DNA of 50,245 nt, taken from NCBI RefSeq assembly GCF_937875145.1, contig NZ_CALNCS010000027.1:1-50245 (forward strand), in the 5' to 3' direction. Under the pieces are notes generated by a model that was not told where the DNA came from, searched no databases, and worked only from the letters and a program-made list of their open reading frames with translations. A program made the position numbers and the translations under genes. Every line of letters starts with the position of its first letter. The first letter of the stretch is position 1. Origin of the DNA: Alkalibaculum bacchi. Its GTDB lineage: Bacteria > Bacillota > Clostridia > Eubacteriales > Alkalibacteraceae. Positions 14,809-23,619 of the stretch are shown here, piece after piece.

Positions 14809-16569
14809 CTAGTCTACCCGATCAATCTTAAGCACTTCATCCTCTTTCGGCGTTACATACAGAGTCTTCTGATCTGTATAAATGACCATACCTGTCTTAG
14901 CCCCCTTAGGTTTTTTTACGTATTTTACAGCTGTGTAGTCTATAGGAATATTACTGGATTCTTTGCCTTTGCTGTAGTAGGCGGCTAGAAGGGCTGCTGT
15001 ATAGAGGAGTTTGTCATCTACTTTATCTGCATCTTTTTTTACAATGACATGAGAGCCAGGCATGTCTTTTACATGTAGCCACAAGTCTGTCTTTGCTGCA
15101 AATTTTGTGGTCAAATATTCATTTTGTTTGTTGTTCTTTCCTACGTAAATTTCTACTCCCTCGTAGATATACTTCATAGGTTGGGATACAGTGATTTCTT
15201 TTTTGTTCGACTTTTTTCGACCTTGAGCTTTTAAGTATCCATTTTCAATCAAATCTTCTTTGATCTCATTAAACTCTTCTATTTCAGTACATTTTCGTAT
15301 ATTGTCAATTTGGCTTTCAAGGTAATAAATCTCTTCTTTTGTAATAGACATTTGCTCTTTTAAGTATTCTTTTGCTCTTTTGCCTTTATTGTATTTTTTA
15401 AAGTATTTTTGAGCATTTTCCGATGGTGATAATTGAACAGAAAGGGGGATTTCGATTTCTTCTCCTGTGTAATAATCAGATAAAACAGCAGATTTTTGCC
15501 CTCCTTCTAATAAATATATTTGACTTGTAATAAGCTCACCGTATTTTCTATAGATTTCAGCATCTTCCGCATCTTGAAATTCTTTAATTTGCTTGTCTAA
15601 TTTGTGATAGTCTCTTTCTAGTTTATTATTTAGCATTTGCACCATGCTCGAGGATCTATTTTGAATTCGAGAGAGAGAATCCCTTAAGTAATAATACTCC
15701 TCTAAAAGGCCAGATATTGAAGCGTAGTCCGTCTTATGGTAGAGCTCGTAGTAGGTGTAATCAATAGCAGAAAAATCATAGACTTTGCTCTTGTTTTTAT
15801 TGGTGTACATAAAAGGTTGCAAATGATCTTCTAAATGACTGTAAAGATTATTAAATACATTGTATAGGGAATCTTCATTTTCATCTGTTAATTCGGATAG
15901 AGGTCTATCGCTGTTTATTTTCGCTCGATGGCATATTTCATGAGATAATGGCGGGCTAACACCTATAAAGGTATCTATAATAAATTTATAAAGGGTTTTG
16001 TTTTGAGCATAGCCATGTAAAAGAGAAAGAAACGGTTCTCTTTTTACATTAATTGGCTCATTTTTGTCCTGTGGAGGTGCTTTGTATACTCTGCCAGGCA
16101 ATACTTCTCTAAAGGTGCTAATATTTTTACCTACTCTTTTAATGCTGTCTACGATAACCTCCTCAGGTTCATTAATGAGTGTAACATTGCTATGTCTGCC
16201 CATAATCTCGACTACTAATCTCTTAGTGACAGTATCTCCCAATTCGTTTTTGGTGCGAAGACGTATTTCAACAATTCGGTCTAAACCCAATTGATTGATC
16301 TCTAAAATAGTAGAATTTTGAATGTTTTTACGCAGAAGCATACAAAACATAGGAGGCGCTAAAGGATTGCCCTTAGTATGCGCTGTCAAGTGAATCCTAG
16401 GGTTATTGTTATTAGCAGAAATAAGCAAGCTGTACTTGTTTCCTCTATTATTTATATTTAATAGTATCTCATCAGATTCGGGTTGGTATATTTTATTGAT
16501 TTTTCCGTGGATCAATTTATCTCTTAGTTCTTGAACTACCGAAAAAGTAGTAATTCCGTCAAATGGCAT
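14809..16569 (-). CDS. rqcH: Ribosome quality control protein RqcH (NFACT family)
   Basis: Bacterial Rqc2/NEMF homologue that binds split 50S subunits with stalled peptidyl-tRNA and adds C-terminal alanine tails. The 586-residue protein has the NFACT-N domain (MPFDGITTFSVVQEL, NLR-like ends, MGRHSNVTLI), a central coiled-coil region (about residues 285-455) and NFACT-R near the C-terminus with KTDLWLHVKDMPGSHVIVK. Four residues further upstream an ATG at 16578 touches the ribosome site AAAGG, so the ATG at 16569 is the better start. It is oriented against its neighbours and probably has its own promoter at 16609-16635. Confidence 0.92.
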   Translation of the reverse strand: MPFDGITTFSVVQELRDKLIHGKINKIYQPESDEILLNINNRGNKYSLLISANNNNPRIHLTAHTKGNPLAPPMFCMLLRKNIQNSTILEINQLGLDRIVEIRLRTKNELGDTVTKRLVVEIMGRHSNVTLINEPEEVIVDSIKRVGKNISTFREVLPGRVYKAPPQDKNEPINVKREPFLSLLHGYAQNKTLYKFIIDTFIGVSPPLSHEICHRAKINSDRPLSELTDENEDSLYNVFNNLYSHLEDHLQPFMYTNKNKSKVYDFSAIDYTYYELYHKTDYASISGLLEEYYYLRDSLSRIQNRSSSMVQMLNNKLERDYHKLDKQIKEFQDAEDAEIYRKYGELITSQIYLLEGGQKSAVLSDYYTGEEIEIPLSVQLSPSENAQKYFKKYNKGKRAKEYLKEQMSITKEEIYYLESQIDNIRKCTEIEEFNEIKEDLIENGYLKAQGRKKSNKKEITVSQPMKYIYEGVEIYVGKNNKQNEYLTTKFAAKTDLWLHVKDMPGSHVIVKKDADKVDDKLLYTAALLAAYYSKGKESSNIPIDYTAVKYVKKPKGAKTGMVIYTDQKTLYVTPKEDEVLKIDRVD

Positions 16570-16608
16570 TATAATCATCCTTTACATTTCTTCGTTCTTC
16601 TTTCAAAC

Positions 16609-16635
16609 ATTATACACTAAAAAAACCTATGTCAA
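16609..16635 (-). promoter_or_regulatory. Putative rqcH promoter
   Basis: On the minus strand a perfect TTGACA (16635-16630) and perfect TATAAT (16614-16609) flank a 15-base spacer rich in T. The spacer is shorter than ideal. It lies back to back with the TATAAT of structured repeat copy 2 at 16651. Confidence 0.45.
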
Positions 16636-16666
16636 TAATTTTTATTGTGGTATAATGTGCGTATTA

Positions 16667-16778
16667 GCAGATTGGCTCGCAGAAATGAAAATATTTTCCG
16701 TGCTTGCACGAGGAAGTATTTTCATTTTTATGAGCAAGTGCAACGACCTCGACCGCACAAGCGGTCGAGGTGATTTGC
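16667..16778 (+). repeat. Dispersed structured repeat, copy 2 (candidate RNA)
   Basis: Same architecture as copy 1. P1 is GCAGATTG with TGATTTGC, held by Watson-Crick and G-T pairs. P2 has GCTC/GAGC and AAATGAAAATA/TATTTTCATTT, longer than in the other copies, with the invariant CGTGCTTGCACG tip. P3 is CCTCGACCGC/GCGGTCGAGG around ACAA. TATAAT at 16651-16656 lies 10 bases upstream, in the same context (GGTATAAT, then CG, then ATTAGCAG) as copy 3. Confidence 0.75.
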
Positions 16779-16840
16779 GGCATATAAAATAAAGTCAAAG
16801 TGATGTTTATTTATAGATTTATGGTATAATATTCGTATTA

Positions 16841-16951
16841 GCAGATTGGCTCGCAAAAATTAAAGCATTTTCCGTGCTTGCACGAGAAAATGAATTAATT
16901 TCTATGAGCAAGTGCAACGACCTCGACCGCGAAGCGGTCGAGGCAATCTGC
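16841..16951 (+). repeat. Dispersed structured repeat, copy 3 (candidate RNA)
   Basis: The most regular copy. P1: GCAGATTG (16841-16848) with CAATCTGC (16944-16951), perfect. P2: GCTC 16849-16852 with GAGC 16906-16909; AAATTAA 16857-16863 with TTAATTT 16895-16901; CATTTTC 16866-16872 with GAAAATG 16886-16892; tip CGTG/CACG. P3: CCTCGACCGC 16921-16930 with GCGGTCGAGG 16934-16943. The joining strand AAGTGCAACGA is unpaired and conserved; its CAAG could pair with the CTTG tip loop. TATAAT at 16825-16830 precedes it. dapF follows at 17045. Confidence 0.75.
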
Positions 16952-16965
16952 AGCAGATTGGCTCG
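16952..16965 (+). repeat. Truncated tandem unit after copy 3
   Basis: AGCAGATTGGCTCG repeats the start of the element directly after its end, as also seen after copy 1 (34 bases there). The rest of 16966-17044 carries a decayed ACGTA-CAAC word run and no gene. Confidence 0.6.
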
Positions 16966-17044
16966 TATCTAAAAGTTTTTACTTAGAACGTACAACATAA
17001 AACGTAGAACTAAAGTTATTTTATCAAAAAAGGATTTGTTTATT

Positions 17045-17869
17045 ATGAAGTTTACGAAAATGCACGGATTAGGTAATGATTTCATCGTTTTAGAAAACTT
17101 AAAAGAAGCCCTATCCTTAACGAAAGAGCAAATCACCTTTTTATGTGATCGAAAGTTCGGTATTGGCGCAGACGGTTTAATCATAATCAATCCCTCTCAA
17201 ACACATCATATTAAGATGAGTTTTTATAACTCGGATGGCACAGAAGTGGAGATGTGTGGAAATGGCATTCGCTGTTTTGCTAAATACGTTTATGATAATA
17301 ATATAGTAAGAGAAAATCCTCTTTATGTGGAAACTCTTGCTGGGCTAAAAATTACTTATTTAGAGATAAAAGAAGACGAAGTGATGAAAGTGCAAGTCAA
17401 TATGGGTGCACCCATTTTTGAATGTAGCAAAATTCCGATCCATTTAGATCAGGAGAATGCATTAAATGAGAGATTATCTTATAATGGTCAAGAAATTTCT
17501 TACGCTGCTCTTTCAATGGGTAATCCTCATGTGGTGATTTTTGTAGAGGATGTACAAAATTATCCCATAAAAGAGATAGGTGTATTTTTTGAGAATCACC
17601 CATTATTCATCAGCAAAACGAATGTAAACTTTGTAGAGATTATTGACCATGACCATATTAAAGTGATTACATGGGAAAGAGGCGCTGGTCTTACTATGGC
17701 TTGTGGAACAGGTGCATGTGCTAGTGCAACTGTAGGAGTCCTTAGGGGGTTCATAAATCAAGAAATAAGGGCAACTCTACCAGGTGGAGACTTGCATATA
17801 AAAGTCAAAGATGATATATATATGACTGGTGAAGCCATTAAAGTATTTGATGGAGAAATCACTTTATAA
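17045..17869 (+). CDS. dapF: Diaminopimelate epimerase
   Basis: Interconverts LL- and meso-diaminopimelate for lysine and peptidoglycan synthesis, in the cytoplasm. The 274-residue protein starts MKFTKMHGLGNDFI, has the first active-site Cys in MCGNGIRCFAKY and the second in MACGTGACASA, the two-cysteine pair that works as acid and base. The ATG at 17045 matches the family's N-terminus; a TTG at 17036 would add three residues and sits against the AAGGA ribosome site. The gene lies downstream of structured repeat copy 3 and may be transcribed from its promoter. Confidence 0.96.
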   Translation: MKFTKMHGLGNDFIVLENLKEALSLTKEQITFLCDRKFGIGADGLIIINPSQTHHIKMSFYNSDGTEVEMCGNGIRCFAKYVYDNNIVRENPLYVETLAGLKITYLEIKEDEVMKVQVNMGAPIFECSKIPIHLDQENALNERLSYNGQEISYAALSMGNPHVVIFVEDVQNYPIKEIGVFFENHPLFISKTNVNFVEIIDHDHIKVITWERGAGLTMACGTGACASATVGVLRGFINQEIRATLPGGDLHIKVKDDIYMTGEAIKVFDGEITL

Positions 17870-17897
17870 TAGTTGTTTATTTACTTAGGAGGGTTTT

Positions 17898-18776
17898 ATG
17901 AAAAGTATGACAGGCTTCGGCAGAGGCGAATATCGAGATGAAGAATTTGAAATCATAGTCGAAATGAAGAGTATAAATCACAGGTATAAGGACTTTTTTA
18001 TAAAAACTCCTAGACAGATTGCTATGCTTGAAGAAAATATCCGCAAATACGTTAGTGAAAGCGTTTCTAGAGGTAGAGTTGAAATAAGTATTAAACTAAA
18101 CAGAGGTGCTATTGGAGATAAGTCTCTTTCTTTAAACAGCAAGCTTGCTGAAGAGTATGTAAAGAGCCTAAAAGCATTAAAGAACAGTTTTTTAGAAATT
18201 ACAGGTGAAGTTTCTTTGAGTTTAGTTTCTAGATTTCCTGATGTAATAACCGCTACAGAAAATGAAGTAGATTTAGATATTCTTTGGCAAAAGGTATCTC
18301 CAGCATTAAAATGTGCTACATCTGCCCTGGTAGATAGTAGAGAAAGAGAAGGCGATACTTTAAAAAAAGATTTTGAAATGCGTTTAGCATATATTAATCA
18401 AAACTTGTCTATTGCTGAAAAAAGAGCTCCTATAGTAAGTCAAGACTACAGAGTCCGTTTAGAAGACAAGATAAAAGAATATACTAATTCTATAGAGGTT
18501 GATGAGAGTAGGTTGTTAAGTGAAGTGGCTATTTTTGCTGATCGCGTCAGCATTGATGAAGAGATTACCAGATTGAAAAGTCATATTCATCGCTTTTATA
18601 AAATTATAGAAGAAGTAGAACCAGTTGGAAGAAAGCTAGATTTTCTTATTCAAGAGATGAATAGAGAAATCAATACTATAGGTTCTAAAGCAAATGATAT
18701 TGAAATATCAAATTGTGTTGTAGATATGAAGAGTGAACTAGAAAAAATGAGAGAACAAGTACAGAACATCGAATAA
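17898..18776 (+). CDS. yicC: YicC-family endoribonuclease
   Basis: A 292-residue protein of the YicC family, recently recognised as a metal-dependent endoribonuclease acting on some small RNAs and mRNAs. The N-terminus MKSMTGFGRGEY and the C-terminal block with RLKSHIHRFYKII, GRKLDFLIQEMNREINTIGSKAND are the two conserved regions. It is followed after 12 bases by gmk; the small remA gene that often sits between them is absent. Confidence 0.93.
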   Translation: MKSMTGFGRGEYRDEEFEIIVEMKSINHRYKDFFIKTPRQIAMLEENIRKYVSESVSRGRVEISIKLNRGAIGDKSLSLNSKLAEEYVKSLKALKNSFLEITGEVSLSLVSRFPDVITATENEVDLDILWQKVSPALKCATSALVDSREREGDTLKKDFEMRLAYINQNLSIAEKRAPIVSQDYRVRLEDKIKEYTNSIEVDESRLLSEVAIFADRVSIDEEITRLKSHIHRFYKIIEEVEPVGRKLDFLIQEMNREINTIGSKANDIEISNCVVDMKSELEKMREQVQNIE

Positions 18777-18788
18777 TTAGGGGGAAAA

Positions 18789-19418
18789 ATGGAAAGAAAT
18801 TTTTACATTAAAGAAAAAGGCTTACTTATCGTCATTTCAGGACCTTCAGGTGCGGGGAAGGGGACAGTATGTAAAAAATTGTTAAGTAAATACCCCAATC
18901 TAGCTGTTTCTGTTTCAGCTACTACAAGAAATCCAAGACCAGGAGAAACAGAAGGTAAAAACTACTACTTTATTACCAAAGAAAGTTTCCTTGATATGAT
19001 CGGTAATGATGAATTTTTAGAATACGCAAAAGTTTATGATAATTACTATGGTACTCCATCCCAATCCGTTATAGATATGATGGATGAAGGTATTGACGTA
19101 ATACTTGAAATAGATATTCAAGGTGCTGCTCAAGTCCGATCTAATTATCCAGAAGGCATCTATATTTTCGTTGTTCCGCCCTCCTTTTCTGAGCTTCGAA
19201 AAAGGATTACGGAACGAGGAACAGAAAGCGAAGAACAACTTAACAAACGTATGAACTGTGCATATGATGAAATTCGAAATGCTAAGAATTACAGTTATAT
19301 CGTTATCAATGATGAAGTTCATGTAGCAGCAGATAAAATTGCGTCGATTATAACAGCAGAAAAATGTCGTTCTAATCGATTAGAAAGTAAGATTGATGAA
19401 ATTATAGGGAGGTCATAA
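18789..19418 (+). CDS. gmk: Guanylate kinase
   Basis: Phosphorylates GMP to GDP with ATP. The P-loop is GPSGAGKGT (about residues 18-26), GMP-binding residues lie in SATTRNPRPGE and YYGTPSQSVID, and DVILEIDIQGAAQVR carries the Mg-binding region. The 209 residues match the family. AGGGGGA precedes the ATG. It is followed by rpoZ with a one-base gap, the usual Firmicutes pair. Confidence 0.96.
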   Translation: MERNFYIKEKGLLIVISGPSGAGKGTVCKKLLSKYPNLAVSVSATTRNPRPGETEGKNYYFITKESFLDMIGNDEFLEYAKVYDNYYGTPSQSVIDMMDEGIDVILEIDIQGAAQVRSNYPEGIYIFVVPPSFSELRKRITERGTESEEQLNKRMNCAYDEIRNAKNYSYIVINDEVHVAADKIASIITAEKCRSNRLESKIDEIIGRS

Positions 19419-19419
19419 T

Positions 19420-19608
19420 ATGAGATATCCAGCAATAAATGATTTATTACAAAAGGTAGATAATAAATATTCTTTAATCCTAGTAACAGCAAAGAGAGCA
19501 CGTCATTTAGTAGAGGGATTGACCCCAGAAGTCAAAATCAACAACGAAAACCCAGTGTCTATTGCAACAGAAGAAGTTGCTAGAGATTTAATAGAGTACA
19601 AGTACTAA
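19420..19608 (+). CDS. rpoZ: RNA polymerase omega subunit
   Basis: A 62-residue protein with MRYPAINDLLQKVDNKYSL and VTAKRARHLVEG, the conserved omega core that clamps the beta-prime C-terminus, then VSIATEEVARDLI. It aids polymerase assembly. Translation is probably coupled to gmk because GGGAGG lies inside the gmk end. In relatives coaBC often follows; here a 274-base spacer comes before priA. Confidence 0.93.
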   Translation: MRYPAINDLLQKVDNKYSLILVTAKRARHLVEGLTPEVKINNENPVSIATEEVARDLIEYKY

Positions 19609-19707
19609 TACGCCTTTAGCGCATTAGTTCTAAGCTCTATATAAATCTTTTAAGTCACCAAAGGTGACTGGTATAGCAAGTAATGGTTGAACAATAATTG
19701 AAAAATG

Positions 19708-19739
19708 ATTGCAATAGCATATGCTCTTGCAATTTTTTT
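19708..19739 (+). terminator. Rho-independent terminator after rpoZ
   Basis: ATTGCAA and AGCAT pair with ATGCT and TTGCAAT (one mismatch between the two parts), followed by seven T. It ends the yicC-gmk-rpoZ unit. Just upstream AGTCACC/GGTGACT (19653-19669) forms a smaller hairpin. Confidence 0.8.
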
Positions 19740-19740
19740 A

Positions 19741-19860
19741 CGTGAACGAGTGAGCCTAGCCAAAACGAAGTTTTTATTTGACGAACAGCACGACCTCAGA
19801 ATCGATGTAGGAGATTCTAAGGTGAGAGTGCATGTCGCGGACTAGAGATGAATCAAATGA
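19741..19860. repeat. Structured palindromic element before priA
   Basis: This gap contains a long hairpin: GCAC (about 19786) with GTGC, then ACCTCAGAATC with GATTCTAAGGT (10 of 11 pairs) around the loop GATGTAGGA, extended below by ACA/TGT and CG/CG across a bulge. A smaller AAAAC-GAA-GTTTT hairpin precedes it. No gene is visible. It may be a dispersed palindromic repeat or a priA leader structure; only one copy is in this window. Confidence 0.5.
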
Positions 19861-19882
19861 TTTTTACTAAAGGCGGTAATCT

Positions 19883-22147
19883 ATGAGAGTAGCAGAAGTT
19901 TATATCAATCAAATAAACAGGAATATTGACTATTCTTTTGATTATTATATACCTGATTTTTTAGAGCCTATGGAAATAGGTCTTAGGGTGGTTATTCCCT
20001 TTGGGGTAAAAAATAGTAAAATTGATGGTTTAGTTATAGGCATTAAAGAGAGTAGCGAACACAAAAGGCTAAAGAATATTGAAGGAGTTATTGAAGACTA
20101 CCCAAAACTAAATGATTGGCAGATAAAAATGTGTTATTGGCTGCAAAAGAGTTACCATTGTCTATTTATGGAAGCTGTAAACTGCTTTGTTCCAAGCAAT
20201 TTACATATAAAAAAGAAAAAAGAGAATGGTAGAAATACCTATTACATGGCCAATGCATTGCAAGAGTTGAAGTATTATAAGCTTTCTGGAAAATACTGCA
20301 ATAGAGAAGACTATTTAGCTCAAATCAAGAGCAATGCTACAAAACAAAGAGAGATATTAAGCTGTTTAGAAGAAATTCCCGTAAGTTTTAAAGAGCTTAA
20401 GGAGAAAACAACTTGTACAACAGCAAATTTAAATGTCCTTATAAAAAAGGGCTTAATCACGGAGTCAAAAGAAATCAATATACGAAATCCTTATAAAGAT
20501 CGAGAATATCAGTATCCTGCTAATACTTTAAATAGACATCAACAAGAAGCTTTTGATTTATTTAATAGCTATGAAAAACCTAGTACTTTTTTACTTCATG
20601 GAGTTACGGGAAGTGGAAAGACGGAGGTTTATTTAAGGTATATAGAGGAAACGATAAAGAGGGGGAAGAGCTGTATTTACCTTGTTCCTGAAATATCTCT
20701 TACCTCTCAAATTATTGGACGAATTATGGGGCGATTTAAGGAGAATATAGGAATCATTCATAGCCATCTAAGCGATGGAGAGAAAATTGATCAATGGAAT
20801 GCCATCAAAAATAAAACAGTTCGCATTGTCTTAGGCGCACGTTCGGCTGTATTTGCTCCTATGGACGATTTAGGTTTAATTATACTAGATGAAGAACATG
20901 AAAACACCTTTAAGTCTAACAACCGTCCTCGATATAATACCCATGAAGTGGCAAAAAAACTTCAAGATATTCATGGATGTCATATCGTCTTAGGGAGTGC
21001 AACGCCAAGTGTTTCATCTTATTATGAAGCTTTATATGGACATGTAAATTTATTAGAGCTGCCAGAAAGGGTTAAGTCTATTCCTATGCCTGAGATTCAT
21101 ATTATTGATATGAAAGAAGAGCTATACGCTGGGAATAAAACAGTGATTAGCCGGAAGCTTCATAATGGCATTTTGCAAAATTTAAAACGCGGAGAACAGA
21201 CTATTTTATTTTTGAATAAGAGAGGTTATTCTACATTTGTATTTTGTAGAAATTGTGGATATGCAGTAAACTGCCCTAATTGTGAAATCAGTATGACATA
21301 TCATCATAATATAAAGCAAATGGCTTGTCATTATTGCGGACATAAAGAACATGTACCGACTATTTGTCCTAAATGCAATAGCGACAAAATCAAATACACG
21401 GGCTCTGGTACGCAAAAGCTTGAGATGCAACTAAGAAAGTACTATCCACAGGCGAGAATACTGAGGATGGATACGGATTCTATGCAACGAAAAGGAGCTT
21501 ATGAAGAAACTATTGACTTATTTCAAAAAGGCAAAGCAGATATCCTTCTTGGAACTCAAATGGTTACAAAGGGCTTTGATTTTAAAAATGTTACATTAGT
21601 AGGTGTAATCTTAGCGGATTCTACTTTGAATATACCAGATTACAAGGCTAGTGAGAGAACCTTTCAATTAATTACTCAAGTAGCAGGTAGAGCAGGCAGA
21701 GGAGATAAATTAGGAGAAGTCATCGTCCAAACTTACGAGCCGGATCATTACGCCATTACATTGTCTCAAGCATACGATTATAAGGGCTTTTATGATCAGG
21801 AGATATCTTATCGAAAGATGATGAAATATCCTCCATTTTCCGATATTATATATATAGGTTTTACCAATGAAGATGAAGTGGAAGTTTCACGAGATTGCCT
21901 AAAATACTATGACAAATTGTACAAGCTAGTCCAGGAGGAAGAAGGAGAAGAGCTTTTGAGGGAAATGTATCGACCTACAGCCTCTCCTATTAAGAAAATC
22001 AATAAAAAATACAGGTGGTACTTTATTATTAAGACCAATTATATTTTGCAGTATAATTCTATTTTGAATAAATTAAGTAAAGAAAAAGAAATTATTGAAC
22101 TACAATCAACATTAATCATTGATATTAATCCAAACAATATACTATAG
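19883..22147 (+). CDS. priA: Primosomal protein N' (replication restart helicase PriA)
   Basis: Superfamily 2 DNA helicase that reloads the replisome at stalled forks. The 754-residue protein has an N-terminal fork-binding domain, Walker A GVTGSGKTEVY (about residues 242-252), the DEEH box, helicase motif GSATPS and a zinc region with paired cysteines (CRNCGYAVNCPNC, CHYCGH, CPKC). QVAGRAGRGDKLGEVIVQT is motif VI. GGCGG precedes the ATG. It heads priA-def-fmt, a common Firmicutes order. Confidence 0.96.
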   Translation: MRVAEVYINQINRNIDYSFDYYIPDFLEPMEIGLRVVIPFGVKNSKIDGLVIGIKESSEHKRLKNIEGVIEDYPKLNDWQIKMCYWLQKSYHCLFMEAVNCFVPSNLHIKKKKENGRNTYYMANALQELKYYKLSGKYCNREDYLAQIKSNATKQREILSCLEEIPVSFKELKEKTTCTTANLNVLIKKGLITESKEINIRNPYKDREYQYPANTLNRHQQEAFDLFNSYEKPSTFLLHGVTGSGKTEVYLRYIEETIKRGKSCIYLVPEISLTSQIIGRIMGRFKENIGIIHSHLSDGEKIDQWNAIKNKTVRIVLGARSAVFAPMDDLGLIILDEEHENTFKSNNRPRYNTHEVAKKLQDIHGCHIVLGSATPSVSSYYEALYGHVNLLELPERVKSIPMPEIHIIDMKEELYAGNKTVISRKLHNGILQNLKRGEQTILFLNKRGYSTFVFCRNCGYAVNCPNCEISMTYHHNIKQMACHYCGHKEHVPTICPKCNSDKIKYTGSGTQKLEMQLRKYYPQARILRMDTDSMQRKGAYEETIDLFQKGKADILLGTQMVTKGFDFKNVTLVGVILADSTLNIPDYKASERTFQLITQVAGRAGRGDKLGEVIVQTYEPDHYAITLSQAYDYKGFYDQEISYRKMMKYPPFSDIIYIGFTNEDEVEVSRDCLKYYDKLYKLVQEEEGEELLREMYRPTASPIKKINKKYRWYFIIKTNYILQYNSILNKLSKEKEIIELQSTLIIDINPNNIL

Positions 22148-22156
22148 GAGGACGCT

Positions 22157-22591
22157 ATGGCACTAAGAAATATTAGAACTGAAGGAGATCCAATACTACG
22201 CAAACAAGCGAGGGAGATAACAGAAGTAAATCTTCGCATAAAAGAATTGGCAAGAGATATGTTAGACACGATGTATCACGCAGAGGGAGTAGGTTTAGCA
22301 GGACCTCAGGTGGGAATACTTAGAAGGATCGTCGTAATCGATGTTGGAGAAGGTCCAATTGTTATGATTAATCCAGAAATTCTGGAGACCAATGGTTCAC
22401 AAGTAGGTCCAGAAGGTTGTTTAAGCGTACCTGATGTAACAGAAGAAGTAGAAAGACCGAATGAGGTAAAAGCGCAATATCTAGATTTACAAGGAAAAAA
22501 ACAAGAACTAGTAGGTAATGAACTACTAGCAAGAGCTATATGCCATGAAGTAGAGCATTTAGATGGAGTGTTGTTTATAGACAAATTGTAA
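22157..22591 (+). CDS. def: Peptide deformylase
   Basis: Removes the N-formyl group from new proteins. The three motifs are GLAGPQVG, EGCLSVPD (metal-binding Cys) and CHEVEHLDG (HExxH, metal-binding His pair and catalytic Glu). The more common form of the last motif has Ile-Asp; Val-Glu here is a mild variant that keeps the catalytic residues. The 144-residue size is typical of the compact Gram-positive/type 1 forms. AGGAGG lies 6 bases before the ATG. Confidence 0.96.
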   Translation: MALRNIRTEGDPILRKQAREITEVNLRIKELARDMLDTMYHAEGVGLAGPQVGILRRIVVIDVGEGPIVMINPEILETNGSQVGPEGCLSVPDVTEEVERPNEVKAQYLDLQGKKQELVGNELLARAICHEVEHLDGVLFIDKL

Positions 22592-22680
22592 ACTAAATTT
22601 CCACATTCTACTTTCTGCTACATTAGCAATAAACCTTAACGTAACAATTAATATAAAACAACTATAGAGGTGATCGTAGT

Positions 22681-23619
22681 ATGAAAATCGTATTTATGGG
22701 TACTCCTGATTTTGCTCGTGTACCTTTAAAATCAATATTAGAATCAGACCATGAAGTAGTAGCTGTAGTCACACAGCCTGACAAGCCTAAAGGCAGGGGC
22801 AATAAGGTTATTTATTCTTCCGTAAAGGAGTTGGCTTTAGAGAATAATATCCCTATTTTACAACCAAATAGAATTAAAGATAAAGAGGCTGTAAATCAAG
22901 TTAAGGCGCTTCAACCAGATGTAATCATTGCAGTGGCATATGGACAGCTTTTACCTAGGGAGCTCATTGAGTTTCCAAAGTACGGTTGTATTAATATTCA
23001 TGCCTCATTATTGCCAGCTTATAGGGGTTCTGCACCTATAAATTGGGCCATAATAAAAGGTGAAAAAGAATCTGGTGTGACTACAATGTATATGGACGAG
23101 GGTATGGATACAGGAGATATCATTTACCAGGAAAAAGTAAAGATAGAAGAGGATATGACTGCTGGAGAGCTTTACGATATATTAGCGGATTTAGGTTCGA
23201 GTCTAATTTTAAAAACATTAGATTATGTAGAAAAGAAAATAGAATCTAGAACAAAACAAGAAGAAGAAAAGAGCTCTTATGCACCGATGCTGACAAAAAA
23301 TACTGGAAAAATTTGCTGGGATAAGAGCTCAGAAGAGATCTTTAATCTTATCAGAGGCACCAATCCATGGCCTGTAGCCTCTACCAATCACGAAGGAAAA
23401 AGGTTAAAAATCCATACTTCCAAAAGATACACAGAAGAACTGTCTTCTGATATCACTCCAGGTACCATCATAAAATACGTAAAAGGCAGAGGACTCCTAG
23501 TAAAAACAGGAGATGGAGGACTATTCCTAGAAGAAATCCAATTCCCCAATAAAAAGAAAATGCATGTAGATGATTATTTAAAAGGAAACACAATTAATAT
23601 GGGAACAATTCTAAACTAA
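22681..23619 (+). CDS. fmt: Methionyl-tRNA formyltransferase
   Basis: Formylates initiator methionyl-tRNA using 10-formyltetrahydrofolate. The 312-residue enzyme starts IVFMGTPDFARVPL, carries the folate-binding and catalytic residues in NIHASLLPAYRGSAPINWAI (Asn, His) and TGVTTM-type residues SGVTTMYMDEGMDTGDI with the catalytic Asp. The C-terminal OB-fold domain binds tRNA. It works in pathway with def next door. GAGGTG precedes the start. Confidence 0.96.
   Translation: MKIVFMGTPDFARVPLKSILESDHEVVAVVTQPDKPKGRGNKVIYSSVKELALENNIPILQPNRIKDKEAVNQVKALQPDVIIAVAYGQLLPRELIEFPKYGCINIHASLLPAYRGSAPINWAIIKGEKESGVTTMYMDEGMDTGDIIYQEKVKIEEDMTAGELYDILADLGSSLILKTLDYVEKKIESRTKQEEEKSSYAPMLTKNTGKICWDKSSEEIFNLIRGTNPWPVASTNHEGKRLKIHTSKRYTEELSSDITPGTIIKYVKGRGLLVKTGDGGLFLEEIQFPNKKKMHVDDYLKGNTINMGTILN

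Noticed and set aside
16667..16951. Structured repeats as tRNA genes
   Set aside because: The closed stem with arms suggests a cloverleaf at first sight, but there is no TTCGA-type T-loop, no anticodon arm of normal size and no CCA-end geometry.
10043..16965. Repeats as a CRISPR array
   Set aside because: The units are about 112 bp, far apart or head to tail without spacers, and no cas genes are present.
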